64,000 nt of DNA from the NCBI GenBank assembly GCA_026708185.1, contig JAPOVK010000017.1:1-64000 (forward strand). The letters are read 5' to 3'. Positions 44,546 through 53,948 of this stretch are shown here, piece after piece. The stretch's first letter is position 1, and the number at the start of each line of letters is the position of its first letter. A model generated the notes under the pieces. That model ran no database searches. It was not told the origin of the DNA and worked only from the letters and a program-made list of their open reading frames with translations. Made by a program: the position numbers and the translations under genes. The stretch comes from Gammaproteobacteria bacterium (GTDB taxonomy: Bacteria > Pseudomonadota > Gammaproteobacteria > Pseudomonadales > Azotimanducaceae).

Positions 44546-46261
44546 TTGCGCCGTCGGCCACAGGCAGCGTTAGAGACATCAGCCCGCCGGTTCGTAGGAA
44601 ATCGACGTCTCCGCGTGGCCGGGCTGGTGGTTTCGTCCGTATTCTGCCTGGCCGGAGTGGCGGACCCCAGATTCAGCGAGGTCGCTGAGTCGGCTGGTTT
44701 GGATTTCCAGCACGTCAACGGCATGGCCGGCGAGCGCTGGATCGTGGAGACCGTTGGCGCAGGCGTGGGCGTCCTCGATTTCGACGGCGACGGCCGGCTG
44801 GACATCTGGCTGGTCCAAGGTGGGCCACTGGTCGACCGTGCCGTCGGCCTGCCGAAGGATCGCCTGTTCCGGAACACCAGCACAGGCGGCAAGTTGCGCT
44901 TCGAGGACGTCACCGACGCGTCTGGCGTCAGCTCCACGGAGTACGGCATGGGCGTGGCGGCCGGCGACATGGACAACGACGGCGATGCGGACGTGTTCGT
45001 GGCCAACTTCGGCCGCAACCGCCTGTTCGAGAACCTGGGCGACGGCCGCTTTCGGGACATCACGGCGAACGCGGGATTGGCGGCACCCGAGTGGTCCGTA
45101 AGCGCGAGCTGGGCGGACATCGATGGCGACGGCCTGCTCGACCTCTATGTCGTCAACTACCTCGACTACGCGATCGCGAACAACAAGGTGTGCCGCGACA
45201 TCGCATCGCGCGCGGCCTATTGCGCGCCGTCGAGCTATGCACCCGTGCCCGACCGGCTTTACCGCAACTTAGGGCGCGGCCGCTTCGCCGACATCAGCGA
45301 TGCTGCCGGGATCGGCGGCGTGGCGGGCCCCGGCCTGGGCGTCGTGGCGCACGACATCGACGCCGACGGCGCCGTCGACTTCTATGTCGCCAACGACGGT
45401 ACGGCGAATTTCCTTTGGCTGAACCAGGGCGATGGCCGCTTCGAGGACGGTGCCGAGCTCGCCTTCGTCGCGGTGAACGGCAACGGCGCGGCGGAGGCGG
45501 GCATGGGGGTCGACGCCGAGGATTTCGACGCCGACTGCGATGTGGATCTGTTCGTGACGCACCTGGCCACGGAGACCAACACGCTCTACGTCAACCAGGG
45601 GGATTGGTTCAGCGACTCGACCAACCAGGCGGGGCTCGCCGCGTCGAGCGGCCCGTTCACGGGGTTCGGCACGGGCTGGTTCGATGCCGACAACGACGGC
45701 GACCTGGACCTGTTCAGCGCCAACGGCGCGGTCTCTGCCATCGCGGCCCTGCGCGAGGCCGGCGATGGGTACCCGCTGCGCCAACGCAACCAGCTCTGGC
45801 TGAACAACGGTCACGGGCGCTACGCCGAAGTCCTCGACGAGCCAGCGTTGGCCACTCTCGAGGTGAGCCGCGGTGTCGCATTCGCCGATCTCGACAACGA
45901 CGGCGACGTGGACCTCGTGACTGCCAACAACAGCGGTGCCGCGCGCGTCTACCGCAACACGGCCACCGCGTCATGGGTCGGGGTGGACGTGCGGGGCCGA
46001 AACGGCGGGACGGCCGTCGGCGCGGAGGTCTGGCTGGAATCGAGCCCGTGTCCGCGGCGCCGCGTGGCGACCGACGGCAGCTTCGCGTCGGCCAACGACC
46101 CGCGTATCGTCTTCGGTCGAGCCGACGACGCTGCGCCGCAGACCGTCTACGTCCGCTGGCCGGACGGTACGGAGACGCGATTCGGCCCCTTGGTGCCGGG
46201 CCGCTACCATCGGTTACGCATGCCGCCGGAACCCGATGGTCCTTTTGAGGAGCTGCCATGA
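44546..46261 (+). CDS. CRTAC1-like FG-GAP/VCBS repeat protein with ASPIC/UnbV domain
   Basis: A 571-residue exported protein. A hydrophobic stretch near residues 21-38 (LRVAGLVVSSVFCLAGV) acts as signal or anchor. Several FG-GAP-type repeats carry calcium loops of the DxDxDGxxD kind (DFDGDGRLDIWLV, DMDNDGDADVFVAN, DIDGDGLLDLYVV, DADNDGDLDLFSAN, DLDNDGDVDLVTAN), forming a beta propeller. The C-terminal ASPIC/UnbV domain includes GRNGGTAVGAEVWLE and VYVRWPDGTETRFG. Start TTG 44546 lacks a strong ribosome-binding site and may be later. Role unknown; extracellular ligand binding is plausible. The amidase gene overlaps by 4 bases. Confidence 0.85.
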   Translation: MRRRPQAALETSARRFVGNRRLRVAGLVVSSVFCLAGVADPRFSEVAESAGLDFQHVNGMAGERWIVETVGAGVGVLDFDGDGRLDIWLVQGGPLVDRAVGLPKDRLFRNTSTGGKLRFEDVTDASGVSSTEYGMGVAAGDMDNDGDADVFVANFGRNRLFENLGDGRFRDITANAGLAAPEWSVSASWADIDGDGLLDLYVVNYLDYAIANNKVCRDIASRAAYCAPSSYAPVPDRLYRNLGRGRFADISDAAGIGGVAGPGLGVVAHDIDADGAVDFYVANDGTANFLWLNQGDGRFEDGAELAFVAVNGNGAAEAGMGVDAEDFDADCDVDLFVTHLATETNTLYVNQGDWFSDSTNQAGLAASSGPFTGFGTGWFDADNDGDLDLFSANGAVSAIAALREAGDGYPLRQRNQLWLNNGHGRYAEVLDEPALATLEVSRGVAFADLDNDGDVDLVTANNSGAARVYRNTATASWVGVDVRGRNGGTAVGAEVWLESSPCPRRRVATDGSFASANDPRIVFGRADDAAPQTVYVRWPDGTETRFGPLVPGRYHRLRMPPEPDGPFEELP

Positions 46262-47655
46262 ACCCATTGTGTACGCACACCGCGACCGAACTCGCGCGAA
46301 TGGTTGCCGCTGGCGATGTCTCGAGCAGGGAGGTCGTCGAGGCGCATTTGGCCCGCATCGACGCGGTCAACGGTGCCGTCAATGCGGTGACCATAGCCTT
46401 GGCCGAGAGTGCGCTTGCTGCGGCCGACGCTGCCGACGCGGCGCGCGGTGCGGAAGGGAACGGGCCGCTCCACGGCGTGCCGTTCACGATCAAGGAGAAC
46501 ATCGACTGCGTCGGATCCCCGACCACCCAGGGCGTACCGGCCTTGGCTGATTTCATGCCCGAACGCGACGCCGCGGTCGTGGCGCGCATGAAAAGGGCCG
46601 GCGGCATCCCGCTAGCGCGGACAAATCTCCCGGAGATGGGCGTGCGCATCGATACGGACAATCCTCTTCGAGGACGCACGCGAAACCCGTGGCACGGGGC
46701 ATTGACGCCGGGCGGATCGAGCGGTGGCGAGGCGGCGGCGCTCGGCACCGGCATGACGCCGATCGGCATCGGCAACGATATCGGTGGCTCGCTGCGCAAC
46801 CCCGCCTACTGCTGTGGCATCGCGTCGCTCAAGCCGACGGTTGGGCGCATCCCCCTGGCGGCGGTGAACTCGGGCGAATACGGCGGCATGTCCATGGCGC
46901 TCCTGACCGACGGCCCGATGGCGCGCTCGGTAGCCGACTTGCGTCTAGGTCTACGCGTGATGGCGGGCCGCGACATCATCGATCCGCAATCCGTGGACTC
47001 GCCCCTCGAGGGCGCCGTTCCTGAACAGCCACGGGCGGCGCTGGTCACGGCCATTCCCGGGTGCGAACTGCCGAGCGTAACGGTGGAGGAAATCCGGCGT
47101 GCCGGGCGGTTGCTCGCCGACAGCGGCTGGCGAGTGGAGGAAGCACAGCCCCCCGAACTCGATCGTGTCAACGAGATCTGGGGTGCCGTTCTCGTCATCG
47201 ACATGGCGGTCGGTTTCGCTGACCTGAAGGCGGTCGTGAAGGCGGCGACGGCCGCGTACATTGCGCGCCTCCAGGATCACTTCGCACCGTTGACACGCCC
47301 CAACGCCATGGTCCACACGGAACGGGCGCGGTTGCGCGCGCGATGGTCCGCGTTCCTCGCCGACTACACCGTGGCGATCGGCCCCACCTGGACGTCCCTG
47401 CCGTTCCCTTGCGACGCGGACCTCGACCCCGACACGGGCACCGAGATGTTCCTGCGGACGCTCAAGTTCATCACGCCGGGCAACGTGCTGGGCATCCCGG
47501 CCCTCGCGCTGCCGACGGGCGTCTCGGACGGGTTACCGACGGGGATCCAGGTGTATGCGGATCTCTATCGCGAGGACCTTTGTCTGCTCGCGGCGGAGAT
47601 CATCGAGCGCGGCTGTGCGATGCCGACGCCGATCGAGCCGGTCCCGTTCGCATGA
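46258..47655 (+). CDS. Amidase signature family hydrolase
   Basis: A 465-residue amidase. The Ser-cisSer-Lys triad is visible: Lys79 in VPFTIKEN, the cis-Ser in GGSSGGE (Ser154), and the nucleophile Ser178 in DIGGSLRNPA. Family members hydrolyse amides as in GatA, acetamidase or indoleacetamide hydrolase; no GatB/GatC genes are nearby, so a catabolic role is more likely. ATG 46258 is coupled to the FG-GAP protein gene (ATGA). Active site appears intact. Confidence 0.9.
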   Translation: MNPLCTHTATELARMVAAGDVSSREVVEAHLARIDAVNGAVNAVTIALAESALAAADAADAARGAEGNGPLHGVPFTIKENIDCVGSPTTQGVPALADFMPERDAAVVARMKRAGGIPLARTNLPEMGVRIDTDNPLRGRTRNPWHGALTPGGSSGGEAAALGTGMTPIGIGNDIGGSLRNPAYCCGIASLKPTVGRIPLAAVNSGEYGGMSMALLTDGPMARSVADLRLGLRVMAGRDIIDPQSVDSPLEGAVPEQPRAALVTAIPGCELPSVTVEEIRRAGRLLADSGWRVEEAQPPELDRVNEIWGAVLVIDMAVGFADLKAVVKAATAAYIARLQDHFAPLTRPNAMVHTERARLRARWSAFLADYTVAIGPTWTSLPFPCDADLDPDTGTEMFLRTLKFITPGNVLGIPALALPTGVSDGLPTGIQVYADLYREDLCLLAAEIIERGCAMPTPIEPVPFA

Positions 47656-47662
47656 ACCGGAG

Positions 47663-48715
<1,053 letters not shown>

Positions 48716-48773
48716 GCGCGGTTGGTCCTCCGATTTCGCGAGACGCGCAACTTAGCGCGATCCGAGGCCAAGG

Positions 48774-48779
48774 TACAAT
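48774..48779 (+). promoter_or_regulatory. Possible -10 box (TACAAT) before the HolD-like gene
   Basis: TACAAT lies just upstream of the ATG at 48789, with a partial -35 (TTAGCG at 48752-48757, 16-bp spacer). It would give a very short leader. The gene pair holD-like/rimI would be under its control. Confidence 0.35.
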
Positions 48780-48788
48780 CGTGACCGG

Positions 48789-49379
48789 ATGGACGCGCGG
48801 CAAGCAGCCTATCTGCAACACTTGGGCGTCGATGTCTGGGTGCCCCGGCGTCGGCCCGGAGGCGGGCCGCAAACCGGGGAGCACGAGAGCCTTGCCTCCC
48901 GCGCGCAAGACCCCAGTCCGCCGCCCGCGGCCCAGCCGATTCCCCCTGAGCGCGTTGATGCGCCGGATGTCGGCGAGCATCGTGCCACGCCTGCCGCTCA
49001 TACCGCCTTCAGGATTCGTTGCTTCAGGTACGGGCGTGTCTTCGGTGCGCTCGCTGAGGACGCGTGGCCATGGCGCCGCTTCCTGCTCGACGTCGCTCGG
49101 GCCATGAACGGCTTCGAGGTCGCCGAGCGCCAGGACCTGGTATTCGATTGGCCCCAGCCGGGCGCCGATCCGGGCGGTAGCGGTCGCGCGTTCCGGGCCT
49201 TCCTGGGACACCAGACCCGCAACGGCGAACGCAGCCTGATGTCCGGCCAACGCGTCTTGGACTTGGTCGGCGGCGCTGAGGGACTCGCGGACGCCACGGG
49301 CGTGCGCATCTACGTGCCGCCGGGGGCACCGGACGCGGAAGCCAAGAAACGGCTGTGGGGTCGCATTCGGAACCTGTAG
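48789..49379 (+). CDS. HolD-like protein (DNA polymerase III psi subunit candidate)
   Basis: A 196-residue protein directly before rimI. The beginning AAYLQHLGVDVWVPRRRPG resembles the N-terminal segment of the psi subunit (QLQQLGITQWSLRRPG in E. coli), which binds SSB-clamp loader proteins. In E. coli holD overlaps rimI, and here rimI starts 25 bases inside this gene, so synteny supports the call. The remaining sequence is poorly conserved, as usual for HolD. It is longer than E. coli psi (137 residues). Identity is inferred from the N-terminus plus neighbourhood. Confidence 0.5.
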   Translation: MDARQAAYLQHLGVDVWVPRRRPGGGPQTGEHESLASRAQDPSPPPAAQPIPPERVDAPDVGEHRATPAAHTAFRIRCFRYGRVFGALAEDAWPWRRFLLDVARAMNGFEVAERQDLVFDWPQPGADPGGSGRAFRAFLGHQTRNGERSLMSGQRVLDLVGGAEGLADATGVRIYVPPGAPDAEAKKRLWGRIRNL

Positions 49380-49843
49380 CCGTCGGCTCGAGAAGCTTGC
49401 GTCGGATGACGCCCGCGGACCTCGATCGCGTCGCCGAGAACGAGCATCGGGCCTACGACTTCCCTTGGTCTCGGGGCGTCTTCGCCGACTGTCTTGACGA
49501 AGGTCACGAGTGTTGGGTTGCCACGGCCGCAGGGGTCGTGGTCGGTCACGGCGTGCTCGCGGTCGGCGTCGGCGAAGCGCAATTGCTCAACGTGTGCGTG
49601 GCTCCGGACGCCCAAGGAGCCGGCCACGGCCGGGCCTTGACCGCCTGCCTAGTCGAACGGGCCGAGGTCGCGGGGGCGGAGCGTGTATTTCTGGAGGTCC
49701 GCATCTCGAACCGGGTCGCGATGACGCTTTACGACGCGTTGGGGTTTCGGGAGGTCGGCCGCCGTCGAAACTACTATCGGACCGAAACGGGGCGGGAAGA
49801 CGCCCTTGTCATGGCATTGGAGCTACGCGGCGAGGGCGACTGA
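49355..49843 (+). CDS. rimI: Ribosomal-protein-alanine N-acetyltransferase RimI
   Basis: GNAT acetyltransferase of about 162 residues that acetylates the N-terminal alanine of ribosomal protein S18 in E. coli. Conserved: MTPADLDRVAENEHRAYDFPW, the acetyl-CoA loop VAPDAQGAGHGRAL, and ERVFLEVRISNRVAMTLYDA with GFREVGRRRNYY near the end, all characteristic of RimI. GTG 49355 gives a short extension; TTG 49397 or ATG 49406 are alternatives. It overlaps the HolD-like gene. Confidence 0.9.
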   Translation: MGSHSEPVAVGSRSLRRMTPADLDRVAENEHRAYDFPWSRGVFADCLDEGHECWVATAAGVVVGHGVLAVGVGEAQLLNVCVAPDAQGAGHGRALTACLVERAEVAGAERVFLEVRISNRVAMTLYDALGFREVGRRRNYYRTETGREDALVMALELRGEGD

Positions 49844-49848
49844 ACGCT

Positions 49849-50232
49849 TTAGAACCAGGTCGATTCGAGTACCTTGTGCCCGCGTCCCGCCATGCAGCGT
49901 ATGACGATGCTCTTGCGTTCGTGAACGGTCATTTGTGCGCCTTGCACCGCACCGCCACCCGCGCCCACCACGGCACCGGCGATGGCACCGGGCACGCCCT
50001 CGGCCACTGCACCCAGGACGCCGCCGACCGCTGCGGATTTTGCCGTTTCGAGCTTCACGTCCTCGTTCATGTGTTCGCGCTGTCGCGCCAGCCCCTGGCA
50101 TTCGGCGAGGTCGGCCTCGTACTCTTCCGGGTCGCTGCCATCCACGATGGGCCTGTGCTTCGCGCCGGTGTTGAAACAGCCGCCGAGCAGCAAGCCGACC
50201 GCGAGAACCGCAATGCACGCAGTCGCTCGCAT
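49849..50232 (-). CDS. Glycine-zipper lipoprotein
   Basis: A 127-residue outer-membrane-type lipoprotein. The signal ends in lipobox LLGGC (Cys19). The middle contains a glycine-zipper segment, AAVGGVLGAVAEGVPGAIAG then AVVGAGGGA, which can insert in or span a membrane, followed by ERKSIVIRCMAGRGHKVL. ATG 50232 lies inside the copy-2 repeat element (ATGCGAG is its last 7 bp), so the leader and start codon come from the repeat; no Shine-Dalgarno sequence is visible. The frame stays open upstream through the repeat, which I exclude. Confidence 0.78.
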   Translation of the reverse strand: MRATACIAVLAVGLLLGGCFNTGAKHRPIVDGSDPEEYEADLAECQGLARQREHMNEDVKLETAKSAAVGGVLGAVAEGVPGAIAGAVVGAGGGAVQGAQMTVHERKSIVIRCMAGRGHKVLESTWF

Positions 50233-50357
50233 GAAAGAAACGCCAGAGCGAGCGCAGCGAGCGGCGGCGGTTGTTTCATGCGGGGTCGGAGTGGCCTTGG
50301 GCCGGAGGCGGTGCCGGTGCCGAGCGGAAGCGAGGTACCGGTCCCGGCTATGGGGCG
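50226..50357 (-). repeat. Structured miniature repeat element, copy 2 (truncated)
   Basis: On the minus strand 50357-50226 matches 18072-18203 across 132 bp without net length change, sharing CGCCCCATAGCC at one end, a long run around CGGCCCAAGGCCACTCC, CCGCCGCCGCTCGCTGCGCTC and ATGCGAG at the other. The hairpin arm ATGAAACAA (50279-50271) faces TTCTTTCAT, keeping pairing where copy 1 has ATGGAACAA/TTGTTCCAT (a G-to-A with C-to-T change), apart from one new mismatch. The two further hairpins of copy 1 are missing here. Confidence 0.75.
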
Positions 50358-50443
50358 GTTTCATTGGCTAGGGTCCACGTTTGATGCGCTGATCGTAACG
50401 TTCTGACCTGAACGATGGCTGAACGTTCCGTGGGCCGTCCCGG

Positions 50444-51616
50444 TCAGCGCGCCGCCAGCTCCTCATCGGCGATCAAAGCGTGTCGGCGGAAGGCACCCGG
50501 GAACGGATGCACCATGAGGTTGCGCACCTCGCGGCGTTCGCGTTCGTTCAAGTCGACGTAGGCCGGACTCTGCAGGAACTCTTTGTAGGGCCCGCCCGTG
50601 TCGTTCTTGGGCACCACGTAGGCCGGCACCATGGCCTGCAGCATCGCGGCGCGCTTGTGGTCGGTACGATTGACGCCGGCGCGGTGCCAGGTCCGTGCGT
50701 CGTAGAGGATCGTGCTGCCTGCGGGCGCTTCGATGACGTCGGCTTCCGGCCCGGTGTATGGAAGGCCGTGCTCGGCGCGATAGCCGGGTCTGCCGTGGTC
50801 GCCAGCGCGTCCCCAGGCCTTGGGCGGGGGTCGTTCCAGGGTGTGGGAGCCGAGCTTGAACGCCGTTGCGCCGCGCACCTTGGTGAACTCCGAAACGCAA
50901 ACGTTGCGTTGCACGCCGAGCACGGTCGCACCGGACGGTGTCGGCACCGCGGCGAAGGCCGGAATGCCCCAGTGGTAGGGATAGTCCGAGTGCCAGCCTT
51001 GCACGTTGCGCTTGCCGTCGTCCCTGGTCAGGACGACGATCGCCGGCGAATGCCCGAGCGTCACCTCGTCGAGGCCCATGTACTGCCGGGTCAGCCACAG
51101 CGAGACCGGTTCGGCCGCGGTCTTGGCCACGGCGGCGCTTTGGCAGAGCTGCGCCGCAGTGCGGTCCACCTCCCTGTCCGCGTAGCCGTCGGTGCACGCG
51201 ACCCGCTGCAGCTCATCGACCAGTTCCGGAGCGACGACGCAAGTCAGACACACCCAGCCGTGGTCCTTGAAGAACTTGAGGTACTCGGACGGGAGTTGCT
51301 CGGGACCGTGGTCGGGCGTGAATGGGGCCGGCACGTCCGACGGCGTGCCGTCGCTGCCGAGCGCATTTCCGTCGAGGGTGAGGTCGAGGCCGCCATCCGC
51401 GCGAGGAGTTGTCTTCAGCTCGCGACCGGTCACCGTATGCCGGTATATGTCGCCAGCGAGCGCGTCCCACATCGCGTGATCGTCGGCAGAATCGCCGACG
51501 GCGGTCGCGCCGTTCTCTAGGCGCAGGAAGCGTCCATCGGGCGCCGTGAGCAGGGCGAAGTGGTTCCGGGTGGCGGCGATCTTGACGACGCGCTCTTGGA
51601 ACAGGGCTTCGCCCAT
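50444..51616 (-). CDS. Phytanoyl-CoA dioxygenase (PhyH) family oxygenase with N-terminal extension
   Basis: A 390-residue Fe(II)/2-oxoglutarate oxygenase. The metal triad is HSD (His209, Asp211) in GWHSDYPYHWG and His311 in TWHRAGVNRT, whose Arg would bind 2-oxoglutarate. GGPYKEFLQSPAYVDLN and the acidic GSTILYDARTW segment fit PhyH proteins. The first about 105 residues form an extra region (RLENGATAVGDSADDHAMW), unusual for the core family. Substrate unknown. Fourteen bases from the upstream acyl-CoA dehydrogenase gene, so probably part of the fatty-acyl or branched-chain degradation operon. Confidence 0.86.
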   Translation of the reverse strand: MGEALFQERVVKIAATRNHFALLTAPDGRFLRLENGATAVGDSADDHAMWDALAGDIYRHTVTGRELKTTPRADGGLDLTLDGNALGSDGTPSDVPAPFTPDHGPEQLPSEYLKFFKDHGWVCLTCVVAPELVDELQRVACTDGYADREVDRTAAQLCQSAAVAKTAAEPVSLWLTRQYMGLDEVTLGHSPAIVVLTRDDGKRNVQGWHSDYPYHWGIPAFAAVPTPSGATVLGVQRNVCVSEFTKVRGATAFKLGSHTLERPPPKAWGRAGDHGRPGYRAEHGLPYTGPEADVIEAPAGSTILYDARTWHRAGVNRTDHKRAAMLQAMVPAYVVPKNDTGGPYKEFLQSPAYVDLNERERREVRNLMVHPFPGAFRRHALIADEELAAR

Positions 51617-51630
51617 CGGGCTATCCCACC

Positions 51631-52719
51631 CTAGACCCAGGCTTGTACGCGCGCGGCTTCTTCGCGCACGAGTTCCGGGGCGCCGAGCATCTGCCGGTTG
51701 AAGCCGATCCGCTTGAACCAGTAGTGCAAGCCTAGGAGGTCCGTGATCCCCATGCCGCCGTGCACCTCGGTCGATTTGCGGGCGACGAACTTGCCGACTT
51801 CCGACAGGTGCGCCTTGGCGTGGCAGGCCATCAGTCGGCCTTCCTCGGGAATGGCGCTGTAGGCGTGCGCGGTGTACCAGATCAGCGATCGGCAGGGCTC
51901 CAGTTCAGCCGCCATCTCGGCGCACATGTGCTTGACGGCCTGGAACGAGCCGATCACCCGGTTGAACTGACGCCGCTCCTTCGCGTACTCGATGGCCTTG
52001 TCCGTCATCACCTGGGCGGCACCGAGGGTGTCGGCGGCCAGGATGACGCGGCCCACGTCGATTGTCGTCAACAAGGGTTCACGGTTGGTTACGGAGCCGG
52101 GCAGCACTTCTGCATCGACGCGGTCCAAGGTGATCTCGGAGACCGTTCGCGTGCGGTCGATGGTCTTGAGCTTCTCGCGGTTCAGGCCGCTGGCGCCGGG
52201 ATCGACGAGGTGCAGGGCGCCGTCGTCGGATGCGATGATCAGGATGTCGGCGCTTGCCGCATCCATGGCGAACATCGCTTTGCCGCGGAGCTTGCCGCCC
52301 GAAGCCGTCACGCCTTCGGACTCGCGACGACCGATCTGTTCGCTCAAGCCCACGCCCGCAACGACTTCGCCGGCCGCGAGCTGCGGCAGCCAGGTCTCCT
52401 TCTGCCCGGTGCTGCCGGCTTCGGCGAGCGCGACCGGGGCCATGATCGACGACGCCACGTACGGAACAGGCGCGACGGCGGCACCGAGGGCTTCCGCGAT
52501 CAGGGCGGCTTCCAGGACGCCCAAGCCCACGCCGCCGTAGTCCTCGTCGATGAGAACGCCGTGCACACCTAGGTTGGTCAACTCCTGCCAGATGTCGTCG
52601 GCGCGTGACTCGCCGGCCTCCGCCACCTCGCGCACGCGCGACAGCGGGCAGCCGGATTCCAAGTAGCCAGCGATGCTGTCCTGCAGCATGCGCTGCTCCT
52701 CACTGAGCGCGAAGTCCAT
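51631..52719 (-). CDS. Acyl-CoA dehydrogenase family protein
   Basis: A 362-residue flavoprotein with a compact form: MDFALSEEQRMLQDSIAGYL at the start, EDYGGVGLGVLEAALIAEAL, and late RRQFNRVIGSFQAVKHMCAE, HGGMGITDLLGLHYWFKRI. This class often forms heterodimers with a second dehydrogenase subunit of about 400 residues, as in steroid side-chain and bile acid degradation; the neighbouring gene encodes exactly such a partner. The active site glutamate usually sits in the partner. Gap to it is 13 bases. Confidence 0.9.
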   Translation of the reverse strand: MDFALSEEQRMLQDSIAGYLESGCPLSRVREVAEAGESRADDIWQELTNLGVHGVLIDEDYGGVGLGVLEAALIAEALGAAVAPVPYVASSIMAPVALAEAGSTGQKETWLPQLAAGEVVAGVGLSEQIGRRESEGVTASGGKLRGKAMFAMDAASADILIIASDDGALHLVDPGASGLNREKLKTIDRTRTVSEITLDRVDAEVLPGSVTNREPLLTTIDVGRVILAADTLGAAQVMTDKAIEYAKERRQFNRVIGSFQAVKHMCAEMAAELEPCRSLIWYTAHAYSAIPEEGRLMACHAKAHLSEVGKFVARKSTEVHGGMGITDLLGLHYWFKRIGFNRQMLGAPELVREEAARVQAWV

Positions 52720-52732
52720 ACCTATTCGTCCC

Positions 52733-53938
52733 TTAAGCGGCTTGCGCCTTAGCTTCGTCCACCTTGGGCTCTTTCGGCAGGCCCAGGGCGCGCTCGCCGA
52801 TCATGTTCTTCTGGATCTGCGCCGTGCCGCCGCCGATGATGAGGCCGAGGTCCAGCATGTAGCGCGCCTGCCAGAAGCCGCCGTCGCGCAGGTACGGGCT
52901 GCCGTCGTAGAGCAGGCCCAACTCGCCGAGCACGTCGATCGCGAGCCCCGCCATCTGGTGGTTCAGCTCGCAGCCGTTGAGCTTGACGATCCAGCGTGGC
53001 AGGCCCGGCTCCTCGCCCTTGATGTTGTGCGACAGGACGCGCATGCCGTTGAACTTCATGGCGAGAATCTGGCCCTGCAGCTTGAGTAGCCGGTCGCGGT
53101 AGATCGGGTTGTCGATCAGGCGTTCGCCGCCCACGGTCTCGCGCTGCATGATGTCGACGATCCGGTTGAAGCGGTTCTCGGCCTCGTTCGGATCCCCGAG
53201 GCCGCCGCGCTCGTAACGCAGCGTCGTGTTGGCGACGAACCAGCCTTCGCCGCGTTTGCCGATGATCTGATTGGCGGGAACCCGCGCGTCGGTGAAGAAA
53301 ACCTCGTTGAAGAACGCGTCGCCCGTCATCGTCACGAGCGGCCGGACGTCGATCCCGGGCGTGTCCATGGAGAACACGAGGTAGCTTATCCCGTTGTGTT
53401 TCGGGGCGTCGGGTTCCGTGCGCACGAGGCAGAACATCATGTCGGCGTTCTGCGCACCGGAGGTCCAGATCTTCTGGCCGTTGATGACCCATTCGTCGCC
53501 GTCCAACTCGGCCTTGGTGGACAGCGAGGCCAGGTCGGACCCGGAGCCCGGTTCCGAATAGCCCTGGCACCACGACATCTCGCCGCGTACCGAAGGCGGC
53601 ACCAGCCACTGCTTCTGTTCCTCCGTGCCGAGTTCGAGGACGGTGGGTACCAACCGGTTGTCGCCGGAGTGGCCGGGGGGTACGCGTGCCCGTGCGAACT
53701 CCTCGGCAATGATCCGCGTCTTCAAGATGTCCGGCTCGGCCCCATACCCGCCGTACTCTCGCGGGATGGTGCGCGCGGCGTAGCCGTTCTCGATCAGCAG
53801 TTGCTGCCACTCCTTGGCGGAATTCGGCTGGCCCGGGATCTCGGGCTTCTGATTGGGTGCCTTGTGCTTGTGCTCGTCGAGGAACGTGCGTACCTCGTCT
53901 CGAAACTCGCGATACTCCGGGCTGTACTCCAAGTCCAT
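52733..53938 (-). CDS. Acyl-CoA dehydrogenase family protein (larger partner)
   Basis: A 401-residue flavoprotein. ATG 53938 gives DLEYSPEYREFRDEVRTFLD. Conserved: WCQGYSEPGSGSDLASLSTK, INGQKIWTSGAQNADMMFCL, ERGGLGDPNEAENRFNRIVD and near the end GGGTAQIQKNMIGERALGLP, which marks FadE-type alpha subunits. Together with the 362-residue partner it suggests an alpha/beta dehydrogenase for a bulky acyl-CoA. The peroxiredoxin gene ends 10 bases upstream on the same strand. Confidence 0.92.
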   Translation of the reverse strand: MDLEYSPEYREFRDEVRTFLDEHKHKAPNQKPEIPGQPNSAKEWQQLLIENGYAARTIPREYGGYGAEPDILKTRIIAEEFARARVPPGHSGDNRLVPTVLELGTEEQKQWLVPPSVRGEMSWCQGYSEPGSGSDLASLSTKAELDGDEWVINGQKIWTSGAQNADMMFCLVRTEPDAPKHNGISYLVFSMDTPGIDVRPLVTMTGDAFFNEVFFTDARVPANQIIGKRGEGWFVANTTLRYERGGLGDPNEAENRFNRIVDIMQRETVGGERLIDNPIYRDRLLKLQGQILAMKFNGMRVLSHNIKGEEPGLPRWIVKLNGCELNHQMAGLAIDVLGELGLLYDGSPYLRDGGFWQARYMLDLGLIIGGGTAQIQKNMIGERALGLPKEPKVDEAKAQAA

Positions 53939-53948
53939 GCCGACCGCC

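Noticed and set aside
49849-50364. A longer 171-residue form of the glycine-zipper protein
   Set aside because: The extra N-terminus is translation of the repeat element; the lipoprotein signal begins at ATG 50232.
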